Assembly (NCBI GenBank): GCA_002840985.1
Contig: PHDM01000008.1
Span: forward strand, 1-45,785
Direction: 5' to 3'
DNA length: 45,785 nucleotides
From: Bacteroidetes bacterium HGW-Bacteroidetes-17
GTDB lineage: Bacteria > Bacteroidota > Bacteroidia > Bacteroidales > GCA-2711565
Positions 1 through 8,692 of this stretch are shown here, one piece after another. The notes beneath the pieces were generated by a model. It did not search any database, had not been told where the DNA came from, and was given only the letters and a program-made list of their open reading frames with translations. A program made the translations under genes and the position numbers. Positions within the stretch are counted from its first letter, which is position 1. Every line of letters begins with the position of its first letter.

Positions 1-1
1 G

Positions 2-409
2 CTGCTTTTATTAGGAAAAGAATTGAAGGAATCAGGGGCAGAAATTAACTACCTACTTGGCGGCAGAACTTCCGCAGACATTCACCTGATTGAAGATTTC
101 AAAAAATATGGATCAGTTTATTTTACAACTGAAGATGGCAGCATTGGTGAAAAAGGAAGGGTTACGGATCATAGCATTTTCTATCAAATTTCTGAATTTT
201 CAAAAATTTATACCTGTGGCCCTGATCCTATGATGAAAGCCATTGGGAAAATTGCTCAAAAAAATCAAATTCCTTGCGAAGTTTCTTTGGAAAACATGAT
301 GGCTTGCGGATTTGGAGCATGCCTTTGTTGTGTCACTGAGACTAAGGAAGGCAATAAATGTGTTTGTACCGAAGGCCCTGTTTTCAACGTAGATGATTTG
401 AAATGGTAG
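2..409 (+). CDS. pyrK: Dihydroorotate dehydrogenase B electron-transfer subunit (5' truncated by window edge)
   Basis: Frame is open from base 2 ([22 protein letters not shown]...). C-terminal CGxGACLCC...C cluster-binding motif ([30 protein letters not shown]). Overlaps pyrD by a few bases. Confidence 0.9.
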   Translation: MLLLGKELKESGAEINYLLGGRTSADIHLIEDFKKYGSVYFTTEDGSIGEKGRVTDHSIFYQISEFSKIYTCGPDPMMKAIGKIAQKNQIPCEVSLENMMACGFGACLCCVTETKEGNKCVCTEGPVFNVDDLKW

Positions 410-1314
410 ATTTATCTGTTAAAATACACGATTTAGAACTTAAAAATCCTGTGACAACGGCATCCGGGACTTTTGGTTTTGGAGAAGAGTTTGAGGAATT
501 TATTAACTTAAACCTTTTAGGTGGAATTTTTGTCAAAGGTTTGACCTTAAAAAACCGCGAAGGAAACCCTTACCCCCGCATGGCAGAAACTCCTTCCGGG
601 ATGCTTAATGCCGTAGGTCTTCAAAATAAAGGCATAGATTATTTCATCAACACAATTTATCCACGAATAAAAAAATATGATACCCAGATCATTCCCAATA
701 TTAATGGTTCAATCGTTGAGGATTATATTGAAGTTGCTGAAAAACTAAATGAAATTGACGGGATCAAAGCCATCGAATTAAATATTTCCTGCCCCAATGT
801 GAAAGAAGGCGGAATGGCATTTGGGATTAGTTGCCCTTCGGCCATTGCAGTTACCAAGGCAATTCGTGATGCCTACAAAAGAACTTTAATTGTTAAACTC
901 TCTCCAAACGTAACAGATATTACTGAGATTGCCAAAGGAGTTGAAGGTGCCGGTGCTGATTCAATCTCTTTAATAAATACCCTTCTGGGAATGGCCATCA
1001 ACCCTAAAACGCGAAGGCCCATTCTTTCAACCATAACAGGTGGATTGTCTGGGCCAGCCATTAAACCTATTGCAATTCGCATGGTTTGGCAGGTTTATAA
1101 TGCTGTTAAGATTCCAATCATAGGCATGGGCGGAATCATGAATACGGATGATGCGATTGAATTTTTCCTGGCCGGATCATCAGCTATACAAATCGGAACC
1201 GCAAATTTTATTGACCCACAAATCTCCATCAAAATTCTTGAAGGCATAGAAAAATACTGCGTTGAAAACAAAATTGCTGATTTCAAAGAATTAATCGGGG
1301 CAATGGAAATTTAG
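403..1314 (+). CDS. pyrD: Dihydroorotate dehydrogenase B, catalytic subunit
   Basis: 303 aa; [48 protein letters not shown] motifs; directly follows pyrK. Confidence 0.95.
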   Translation: MVDLSVKIHDLELKNPVTTASGTFGFGEEFEEFINLNLLGGIFVKGLTLKNREGNPYPRMAETPSGMLNAVGLQNKGIDYFINTIYPRIKKYDTQIIPNINGSIVEDYIEVAEKLNEIDGIKAIELNISCPNVKEGGMAFGISCPSAIAVTKAIRDAYKRTLIVKLSPNVTDITEIAKGVEGAGADSISLINTLLGMAINPKTRRPILSTITGGLSGPAIKPIAIRMVWQVYNAVKIPIIGMGGIMNTDDAIEFFLAGSSAIQIGTANFIDPQISIKILEGIEKYCVENKIADFKELIGAMEI

Positions 1315-1320
1315 CAACGC

Positions 1321-1339
1321 GCAGGGACGTTGTCCCTGC
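1321..1339. terminator. Perfect hairpin between convergent genes (possible bidirectional terminator)
   Basis: GCAGGGAC-gtt-GTCCCTGC, 8-bp arms, in the 30-bp gap between the pyrD stop and the convergent TM2 gene. No clear T-run. Confidence 0.45.
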
Positions 1340-1344
1340 AACTA

Positions 1345-1689
1345 TCAATTCATATACATCTTGACCTCATTGGCCATCCTTTGATTATACTGAAATGCCA
1401 AATCCTGATAGTTCACCAAATCAACAATTGTTCCAATCAAACAAAGTCCTCCGGTAAATAAATAAAGGATGCCCATTCCTATTTGCCCTAGGATGAATCG
1501 CTGTATACCAGCTAAAACTACAAATCCGAGTAAAGTGGTTAATAAAATTAATTGAGGATCTTTACGACGGGAACGATAAATATTGGCAAAATTTAAAAGT
1601 TTTGCTTCGTCATAATCGGCGGTCATTGATTGAACATACTGGAGTTCATATCCGGTAAGTTCGGGCATAAATTGAAGAATATTAGCCAT
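1345..1689 (-). CDS. TM2-domain membrane protein
   Basis: 114 aa; LGFVVLAGIQRFILGQIGMGILYLFTGGLCLIGTIVDL matches TM2 domain layout. Confidence 0.8.
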   Translation of the reverse strand: MANILQFMPELTGYELQYVQSMTADYDEAKLLNFANIYRSRRKDPQLILLTTLLGFVVLAGIQRFILGQIGMGILYLFTGGLCLIGTIVDLVNYQDLAFQYNQRMANEVKMYMN

Positions 1690-1993
1690 AGTTTGAAATT
1701 TTATAAGGGTTAGTTTTTTTAAGAATTGTCAACTGAAAAATCCGATAAAGAATGATTAGAGTAGCAATCATCCCTAATGGATGTGCCTGAAAAGATGCGC
1801 TTATTTTTCCATGAAAAAAATATGAAATTGAATGCCCAATGCCACATCCGGGACAATATGGAAATCCCATCTGATCAAATAAACATAAGCTGTAATGTTT
1901 TTCATGGGGATTAGAAAATGCAAGCAAAATGATAGCAAGGATCCAAAAACTTACTTCCAGGTTATTTCGGATGAATAAATAGATGTTTCTCAT
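1682..1993 (-). CDS. DUF2752 family membrane protein
   Basis: 103 aa; CLFDQMGFPYCPGCGIGHSISYFFHGKISASFQAHPLG is the typical CPGCG...HP pattern; overlaps the TM2 gene. Confidence 0.8.
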   Translation of the reverse strand: MRNIYLFIRNNLEVSFWILAIILLAFSNPHEKHYSLCLFDQMGFPYCPGCGIGHSISYFFHGKISASFQAHPLGMIATLIILYRIFQLTILKKTNPYKISNYG

Positions 1994-2066
1994 ATTGCTA
2001 AACCCATTATTGCTGTCAATAACAAATATAAGCTAAACCGTCCTGATTTCAAAAGGGGTGCCATTA

Positions 2067-3083
2067 TTAGAGGATATTTACTTCGGGCTCAAGTTGAATT
2101 TCAAATTTTTGAATTACGCTTTCAATGATTTGATTTGACAATGAAAGAATTTGACTTCCGTTACCTCCACCATGATTTACTAAAACCAATGCCTGTTTAT
2201 CGTGTACCCCGACTTGCCCAATCCTTTTTCCCTTCCAACCGCACGATTCAATCAGCCATGCCGCAGCTAATTTTACTACACCTTTTGCTTGCGGGAAATA
2301 TTTTATTTCCGGAAATTGAGATTTCAATTCGGCAAATTTATCATGTTCAACAACCGGATTTTTAAAAAAACTACCAACATTGCCAATTTGTTTTGGATCG
2401 GGTAATTTTGAACCACGAATGTTAATAATGGCTCTGTATACATTTTCAAGACCAGGTTTAAGATGCGCATTTTCAAGGAACATACTGAGTGCTTCGTATT
2501 CAATATTTGATTCTGCATTTTTATTTAAACGTAGACAAACAGTTGTAATTATGTATCTGTTTTTAAATTCAGTTTTAAAAATACTATTTCTATAATCGAA
2601 GTTACAGTCTTGTTTTTGAAAAATTTTTCTGGTTCCATTGTGCAAATCAATCGCCGTTAACGAATGAAAAACATCTTTTAATTCAACCCCATAAGCCCCT
2701 ATATTCTGAATAGGAGCCGCTCCCACACTTCCGGGAATGGCAGCTAAATTTTCAATGCCCGACCAACCATTTTTTACTGTAAAATCAACCAGTTCTTCCC
2801 AAATTTCTCCGGCTCCGATTTTCAAGATAATGTGTTCTGAGCTTTCAACATCAACTTCAATCCCTTTAATATCAGGATGAATAATCAATCCTTCAAAATC
2901 CTTTGTAAATAATACATTGCTTCCTCCTCCAAGAATAAAAACCTGATTGTTGAAAACTTCTGAAGCAATTAGCTTTTGAATCTCAGCTTCTGATTTTACC
3001 TCCACGTAATATTTTGCTCTACAATCAACTTGAAAGGTATTTAAGCTTTTTAAAGAAAAGTCGGATAAAATATTCATGGTCAA
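2067..3083 (-). CDS. murB: UDP-N-acetylenolpyruvoylglucosamine reductase
   Basis: 338 aa; FILGGGSNVLFTKDFEG, AAIPGSVGAAPIQNIGAYG, IGNVGSFFKNPV motifs. Start could be 3077 (second Met). Confidence 0.95.
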   Translation of the reverse strand: MTMNILSDFSLKSLNTFQVDCRAKYYVEVKSEAEIQKLIASEVFNNQVFILGGGSNVLFTKDFEGLIIHPDIKGIEVDVESSEHIILKIGAGEIWEELVDFTVKNGWSGIENLAAIPGSVGAAPIQNIGAYGVELKDVFHSLTAIDLHNGTRKIFQKQDCNFDYRNSIFKTEFKNRYIITTVCLRLNKNAESNIEYEALSMFLENAHLKPGLENVYRAIINIRGSKLPDPKQIGNVGSFFKNPVVEHDKFAELKSQFPEIKYFPQAKGVVKLAAAWLIESCGWKGKRIGQVGVHDKQALVLVNHGGGNGSQILSLSNQIIESVIQKFEIQLEPEVNIL

Positions 3084-3094
3084 TTTTATTAAGT

Positions 3095-3102
3095 CAAAGA
3101 TA
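3095..3102 (-). promoter_or_regulatory. Candidate Bacteroidetes -7 box (TATCTTTG) upstream of murB
   Basis: Minus strand TATCTTTG fits TAnnTTTG; about 12-18 nt before the murB start. Confidence 0.45.
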
Positions 3103-3146
3103 AATCATTTGGATTGAAATTCGGCTACATAATCGATTCAAATACA

Positions 3147-3189
3147 TGAAGGGATGGCGTCCCTAAAATTTTGGGACGCCATCCCTTCG
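3147..3189. repeat. Long intergenic palindrome
   Basis: GAAGGGATGGCGTCCC-taaaatttt-GGGACGCCATCCCTTC, 16-bp perfect arms with an A4/T4 centre. Confidence 0.85.
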
Positions 3190-3199
3190 TTTCACTTAG

Positions 3200-3238
3200 A
3201 TTTTTTATTGCTCCGCCAACTGGCGGATTATAAAAAAT
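3200..3238. repeat. Second intergenic palindrome
   Basis: ATTTTTTAT-tgc-TCCGCCA-ac-TGGCGGA-tt-ATAAAAAAT; nested inverted arms. Confidence 0.75.
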
Positions 3239-3282
3239 TAGTTTCACGAATAAATCTTAAATTAGCGTGTCAAACCCAGGGA

Positions 3283-4401
3283 ATGAAAAAAATAATCGTT
3301 TCAGTGATTAATGATTTGGTTAGCGATCAGCGTGTGCACCGCAGTTGCCAAACATTACATGAAATGGGGTTTGAAGTCATTTTAGTTGGTCGTCATAAAA
3401 GCAACAGCTTAAGACTAACCCCAAGAGATTACAAAACCCATCAAATGAGATTGCTTTTTGAAAAGGGCCCGTTTTTTTATGCAGAATATAATCTCCGGCT
3501 TTTTATTCTTTTGTTGTTTCGTTCGGCTGACGTGCTTTTTTCAAACGATCTGGATACCCTCCTTCCCAATTTCATTATCCATAAACTTAAACGAATTCCA
3601 ATTGTTTTCGACAGTCACGAATATTTTACTGAGACCCCTGAACTTGCTGATAGAAAAAATGTAAAAAGAATTTGGAAAAGCATAGAGCGATTTATAATGC
3701 CCAAATTAACTGAAATAATTACGGTTAATTCATCCATAGCCCTATTGTTTGAAAAAGAATATGGGATCAAAGTTGCTGTTATTCGAAATGTTCCCATGAA
3801 CCATAAAACCTCCTTCCATCTTTCAAAAAAGGAATTGGGACTGCCCGAAAATCAAAAAATAATTTTAATTCAGGGATCGGGTTTAAACATCGACCGTGGA
3901 CTTGAAGAACTTACCGAAGCAATGGTTTTTGTTGATAATGCAATACTTGTTATCCTCGGTGATGGAGATGTTATTCCTTTGATAAAACAAAAGGTAAATA
4001 CCCTTAATCTACATGAAAAAATCAAATTCATCCCCAAACAATCGCTCGAAAAACTGCAACTGTTCACCCGACATGCAGATTTAGGAATCAGCATTGATAA
4101 AAACACCAATTTAAATTACCAGCTCAGTTTACCAAATAAGATTTTTGATTATATTCATGCTGGAATCCCTGTTCTATGTTCACCATTGGTCGAAATTAAA
4201 AGCATCATCGATAAATATGAAATCGGAGAATACATCGGGAATCATGACCCAAAACATATCGCGGACCGAATAAATTCAATACTTAAAGATGAAGCCATAC
4301 TGAAAAAATATAAAGCCAATACCTTAAAAGCTTCAAAAGAACTTAATTGGGAAAATGAAAAATCACAATTGATTCGTATATTTGACAAATATGCCGGATA
4401 A
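3283..4401 (+). CDS. Glycosyltransferase (GT-B / GT4-like)
   Basis: ORF opens at 3154, but MKKIIVSVINDLVSDQRVHRSCQTLHEMGF (start 3283) is the plausible N-terminus because 3154-3238 is palindromic DNA. Contains LIQGSGLNIDRGLEELTEAM and SLPNKIFDYIHAGIPVLCSP. Confidence 0.85.
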   Translation: MKKIIVSVINDLVSDQRVHRSCQTLHEMGFEVILVGRHKSNSLRLTPRDYKTHQMRLLFEKGPFFYAEYNLRLFILLLFRSADVLFSNDLDTLLPNFIIHKLKRIPIVFDSHEYFTETPELADRKNVKRIWKSIERFIMPKLTEIITVNSSIALLFEKEYGIKVAVIRNVPMNHKTSFHLSKKELGLPENQKIILIQGSGLNIDRGLEELTEAMVFVDNAILVILGDGDVIPLIKQKVNTLNLHEKIKFIPKQSLEKLQLFTRHADLGISIDKNTNLNYQLSLPNKIFDYIHAGIPVLCSPLVEIKSIIDKYEIGEYIGNHDPKHIADRINSILKDEAILKKYKANTLKASKELNWENEKSQLIRIFDKYAG

Positions 4402-5518
4402 ACACCTAAATATCATTTCGTTTGATATCCCGTTTCCAGCAAATTATGGGGGCGTAATCGATGTGTTTTATAAAATTAAAGCCCTTCATGATCGGGATGT
4501 TAAAATCCATTTGCATTGCTTCTATAAATATGAATTAACTCCTGATGATGAATTGAATAAGCTTTGCACAACAATAAATTATTATCCCAGAACAACAGGT
4601 TGGAACTCATTTTTTAGTTTAAAACCCTATATCGTAAAAAGTCGTGAATCACAGCTACTGCTTGAGAATCTGTTAAAAAATGATTATCCCATTTTATTTG
4701 AAGGAATACATACCACTTCACTCTTAAGCCATCCTCAACTTGCGAAAAGATTAAAGATATTCCGTCCTTGCAACATTGAGCATCAATATTATTTTCAACT
4801 ATTTTGGGCAAGCCGGAAATTAGTTGAAAAGCCTTATTTCCTTTGTGAAAGTATTAAGTTAAAATTTTACCAGCCAATTATCAGGCACGCGAATATTATT
4901 CTCGCGATTACCGATAAGGATAAATATTATTTACAGGATTTTTTTCTCAATCAAAAGGTAATTTTATTGCCTGGCTTTTATCCCGGAGATGAACCCGGAA
5001 TTATTCACGGTAAAGGTGATTATGCTTTATATCATGGGAATTTGAGCGTTGCAGAAAATGCAAAAGCCGTTAGATTTTTGATAAAGAAAGTTTTTAGCAA
5101 AACGGATTATCCATTGAAAATTGCCGGGTTTAATCCCGACAAACAATTGATCCACTTGGTCTCGAAATATCCGCATATCAGCATGATCAAAAACCCGGAC
5201 AACCAGGAACTGATAAAGTTGATCCAAGATGCACAAATGAATTTAATGTTCACCTTTCAATCGACCGGCCTTAAATTGAAGCTTTTGTACGCCCTTAATT
5301 ATGGCAGGTTTTGCATTGCAAATGAAAAAATGCTTGATGGGAGTCGGCTTCATATCCTCTGCCTTACGGCTGAAAAACCTAATGAAATCTTAGCCTTGGT
5401 TAAGAAGGTAAAGGATCAGGAATTTTCTAAACTTCTTATAGATGAGCGGATGAAACACCTCCCAATCATATATTCGAACAAAAAAAATGCTGAAATAATT
5501 ATTGGCCTTTTAGGTTGA
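4391..5518 (+). CDS. Glycosyltransferase (GT-B-like)
   Basis: ORF 4382-5518; start likely MPDKHLNII. FPANYGGVIDVFYKIKAL and ALYHGNLSVAENAKAVRFLIKKVF patterns; coupled to the upstream GT. Confidence 0.75.
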   Translation: MPDKHLNIISFDIPFPANYGGVIDVFYKIKALHDRDVKIHLHCFYKYELTPDDELNKLCTTINYYPRTTGWNSFFSLKPYIVKSRESQLLLENLLKNDYPILFEGIHTTSLLSHPQLAKRLKIFRPCNIEHQYYFQLFWASRKLVEKPYFLCESIKLKFYQPIIRHANIILAITDKDKYYLQDFFLNQKVILLPGFYPGDEPGIIHGKGDYALYHGNLSVAENAKAVRFLIKKVFSKTDYPLKIAGFNPDKQLIHLVSKYPHISMIKNPDNQELIKLIQDAQMNLMFTFQSTGLKLKLLYALNYGRFCIANEKMLDGSRLHILCLTAEKPNEILALVKKVKDQEFSKLLIDERMKHLPIIYSNKKNAEIIIGLLG

Positions 5519-6181
5519 GGAATAAACTCTCCCATCTTCACACTTCAAAATGCGTGAAGGATATTTTTCGATCAAAGAATAATTATGGGTTGCCATTAAA
5601 ACCGATTTTCCGGATTCACTGATTTCCTTAAGCAATCGAACAATTCCGAATGAGGTTTCCGGATCGAGATTTCCGGTGGGTTCATCGGCCAGGATCACCT
5701 CAGGATTATTGATTAGAGCCCTTGCTATTGCAACTCGTTGCTGCTCTCCGCCCGACAACTGATTTGGCATTTTAAAGCCTTTGGTCCCCAATCCAACTTT
5801 CACTAACACATCTTGCAATTGATCCTGCATTTCCCGTTTATCCTTCCAGCCACTGGCTTTCATCAGAAAGATGAGATTTTCGTTTACCGAACGATCCATC
5901 AGGAGTTGAAAATCCTGAAAAATAATTCCCAATTTCCTTCGCAAATACGGAACTTCTTTATCTTTTAGTCTTCGCAAATTATATCCGGCAACAACCGCAT
6001 GGCCGTCCATAACAGGAATGTCGGCATACAAAGTTTTCAACAAACTACTTTTCCCACTTCCTGTTCGCCCAATCAGATATACATGCTCCCCGGGAAAAAT
6101 CTGAAAACTTACATTGCTCAAAATCAGAATGTTTTTCTGGTAAACGGGTATGTTATTGATTTCGATGATGGGCTGATGCAT
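5510..6181 (-). CDS. ftsE: FtsE-like cell-division ABC transporter ATP-binding protein
   Basis: 223 aa; Walker A GRTGSGKSS, LSGGEQQRVAIARAL signature, VILADEPTGNLD Walker B. Confidence 0.85.
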   Translation of the reverse strand: MHQPIIEINNIPVYQKNILILSNVSFQIFPGEHVYLIGRTGSGKSSLLKTLYADIPVMDGHAVVAGYNLRRLKDKEVPYLRRKLGIIFQDFQLLMDRSVNENLIFLMKASGWKDKREMQDQLQDVLVKVGLGTKGFKMPNQLSGGEQQRVAIARALINNPEVILADEPTGNLDPETSFGIVRLLKEISESGKSVLMATHNYSLIEKYPSRILKCEDGRVYSST

Positions 6182-6310
6182 TGGTGAATGATTATTTTTG
6201 AATGTTTATTTTTGATTGATAAATGATTATTGTTTCTTTAATAATGCATGTTAACCAAGAATTTGATAAAGCCAGTTTTACTAAACACTGATCGTCATCA
6301 CAAACTTAAC

Positions 6311-6340
6311 CAAAAAAAGATTCTGATCTGACCTCAGAAT
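6311..6340 (-). terminator. Rho-independent terminator of the rnf operon
   Basis: Minus strand ATTCTGA-ggtcaga-TCAGAAT followed by CTTTTTTTGG; lies about 48 bp downstream of rnfA, the last rnf gene. Confidence 0.65.
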
Positions 6341-6387
6341 GAAAAACTTTCTTCAATCAAAAATCGAAAATTGAAAATCGAAAATTA

Positions 6388-6960
6388 TTATACCAAACCG
6401 GAAAAGCCCATAAATGCCATTGCAAGAATTCCAGCTGTTACCAAGGCAATAGGCACGCCTTTCATTCCGGCAGGAACTTTCATCAATACCAAATGCTCAC
6501 GGATACCGGCAAAAATGATCATGGCCAGTGAAAATCCAATTGCATTGGCAATGGCAAAAACGACTCCCGGAAGCAAAGCAAAGTCTTTTGCAACGGTTTG
6601 AATGGCTATCCCTAAAACAGCACAATTAGTGGTAATCAATGGCAGGAATATTCCCAAAGCCTGATATAAAGGAGGGCTTACTTTCTTCAAAATAAGTTCA
6701 ACCATTTGCACCAAAGCAGCAATGACGAGAATAAAGAATATGGTTTGTAAAAAGGTGATCCCAAATGGAATGAGGATATAATGCTGGATCAGCCAGGTGA
6801 CCATTGTAGCAATAGTCATTACGAACAATACGGCCGCGCCCATTCCAACAGAAGTGGATACTTTGCCTGAAACACCTAAAAACGGGCAGATGCCCAGAAA
6901 CTGGCTCAGTACAATATTACTTACGAATATGGCACTTATTAATATGAGAATATATTCCAT
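6388..6960 (-). CDS. rnfA: Electron transport complex subunit RnfA/RsxA
   Basis: 190 aa; YILILISAIFVSNIVLSQFLGICPFLGVS and LPLITTNCAVLG motifs. Confidence 0.95.
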   Translation of the reverse strand: MEYILILISAIFVSNIVLSQFLGICPFLGVSGKVSTSVGMGAAVLFVMTIATMVTWLIQHYILIPFGITFLQTIFFILVIAALVQMVELILKKVSPPLYQALGIFLPLITTNCAVLGIAIQTVAKDFALLPGVVFAIANAIGFSLAMIIFAGIREHLVLMKVPAGMKGVPIALVTAGILAMAFMGFSGLV

Positions 6961-6970
6961 AATGAATAGA

Positions 6971-7555
6971 TTAAGCTGTTTTTCTTAATTTATTAATAAG
7001 GGCTATCAGATAACCCAAAACGATGAATGCACCCGGTGCCAGTACAAAAATCAAAATAGCATCCCCTTCCATAAATCTCATTCCGAAAAAAGACCCATTT
7101 CCAAGTACTTCACGAACCGATCCCAGAATTGTCAATGCCAAAGCAAAACCCAATCCCATTCCCAATCCGTCTAGTGCTGATGAAAACACATTGTTTTTTG
7201 AAGCAAAACCCTCAGCTCTTCCTAATACAATACAGTTTACAACAATCAAAGGAATAAATAAACCCAATGACTCAAACAAAGCCGGAACGAACGCTTGCAT
7301 ACTTAGCTCAACGATGGTTACGAAAGAAGCAATGATTACGATAAATGCCGGGATCCGTACTTTATCAGGAATTTGATTTTTAACCAACGACACCACAATA
7401 TTTGAACAAACCAGAACAAAGGTGGTTGCCAAACCCATTCCAAGTCCGTTCACCGCTGTTGAAGTAACCCCTAAAGTCGGGCACATCCCCAAAAGTAAAA
7501 CAAATACTGGATTTTCTTTAAGAAGCCCTTTTGTAAAATTAGCTACATGATTCAT
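6971..7555 (-). CDS. rnfE: Electron transport complex subunit RnfE/RsxE
   Basis: 194 aa; FTKGLLKENPVFVLLLGMCPTLGVT, FIPLIVVNCIVLGRAE motifs. Confidence 0.95.
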   Translation of the reverse strand: MNHVANFTKGLLKENPVFVLLLGMCPTLGVTSTAVNGLGMGLATTFVLVCSNIVVSLVKNQIPDKVRIPAFIVIIASFVTIVELSMQAFVPALFESLGLFIPLIVVNCIVLGRAEGFASKNNVFSSALDGLGMGLGFALALTILGSVREVLGNGSFFGMRFMEGDAILIFVLAPGAFIVLGYLIALINKLRKTA

Positions 7556-8133
7556 TATTTCGATCCTCCATCTTTAAGATAAGTACTATGAGCCTTTTGA
7601 AGTGCCTCGCAATATGCCCTTGAACTAATGGTTGCAGCAGTGATGGCATCAACATTTCCACCATCCTTTTTAACTTTAAGCATAAAGTCGGCCGGATTTT
7701 TACCGTTGAACTGATTTTTAAACTTATCCGATGCCATTTTGCTGCCCAATCCGGGAGTTTCTTTTTGCTCAATTACCTCTGAATTAATGATTTCACCAGT
7801 AGCAGAAAATCCAACCATAATTCTTACAGGTGTTGGGTCGTACCCATTTTTTGAGAAAGTCTCAATGGCCGTTCCAACCAACTGTCCATCTTTGTAGCCC
7901 TGATTAAAAACCAACGAGTCGGTTCCATCTTCCAGTGCAACTTTATAAACCTGAAGGGTATCAAATTCCGGAATTACAGCTTTAATAGCTGCTTCGGCTT
8001 TAGCCTTTTTTGCAAGCGCAATTGGTTCCTTTGTAACATTGTATACTCCTCCAAGCGCTAATCCGGCAACAACAGTGATTACAAGCAATGTAATCAGCAT
8101 ATTTTTAAATGAAGATTCTTTTTTATTAGCCAT
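7555..8133 (-). CDS. rnfG: Electron transport complex subunit RnfG (FMN-binding)
   Basis: 192 aa; N-terminal TM helix; DAITAATISSRAYCEAL flavinylation-type motif; start overlaps rnfE region. Confidence 0.92.
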   Translation of the reverse strand: MANKKESSFKNMLITLLVITVVAGLALGGVYNVTKEPIALAKKAKAEAAIKAVIPEFDTLQVYKVALEDGTDSLVFNQGYKDGQLVGTAIETFSKNGYDPTPVRIMVGFSATGEIINSEVIEQKETPGLGSKMASDKFKNQFNGKNPADFMLKVKKDGGNVDAITAATISSRAYCEALQKAHSTYLKDGGSK

Positions 8134-8221
8134 TTCTTTAAATGATTATTTTATAATGTCTAATGATTATTTCTAAATGTTTAATGACTATTTTTTATTG
8201 TTGATTTTTTATCGCCTATTT

Positions 8222-8617
8222 TTAATCGTCTTCTTTTCTTTTTTCATAATTAACGATATCCTCAGATAGAATATTTTTTTCAGCAGTCTTTCTGGAAGAA
8301 ATAAAGATACGAGTAAGTTCATCCGATTCATTTATAAGCATACCCACTTTTGTCGAATCAATAACTTTTTCTTCTTTTAAAAACTCAAGCCAAAAATTTG
8401 ACTCATCTATTTCTTCGATAACGATACTCAACTTAGAGATAAAGCTCCTTTTTGTTTGAGCGATACAGGTTGCCCGATAATTTGCAGCAACTGAAGTAGC
8501 ACTCCTAATTAATTGACGGCCAATATGTCTGCCTAAATCTGTTGAAGGAAGTACAATTGCTAATTTGACACAATCATGTGCGAAATTCTTGGTCCTGACT
8601 TTTAATTGAGCTTCCAC
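8222..8617 (-). CDS. Four-helix-bundle protein (S23 / 23S-rRNA-IVS-protein-like)
   Basis: 131 aa; LPSTDLGRHIGRQLIRSATSVAANYRAT...KLSIVIEEIDESNFWLEFL is the family signature. Located between rnfG and rnfD. Confidence 0.85.
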   Translation of the reverse strand: MEAQLKVRTKNFAHDCVKLAIVLPSTDLGRHIGRQLIRSATSVAANYRATCIAQTKRSFISKLSIVIEEIDESNFWLEFLKEEKVIDSTKVGMLINESDELTRIFISSRKTAEKNILSEDIVNYEKRKEDD

Positions 8618-8692
8618 TATATTTATTTTTTATTGATTATTTTTAATTCCTGATTTTTACATAATCAAAAATTATCATTTGAAAATTGTCAT

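Noticed and set aside
6345-6388. Tandem-like 'aaaatcgaaaattg' repeats resembling a mini-array
   Set aside because: Only two or three degenerate units of AT-rich DNA with no spacers; not a CRISPR.
7023-7376. 117-aa ORF antisense to rnfE
   Set aside because: Mirror frame of a well-supported rnfE; no independent coding evidence.
7539-7772. 77-aa ORF overlapping rnfG on the same strand in another frame
   Set aside because: Alternate frame of rnfG; no RBS or family match.
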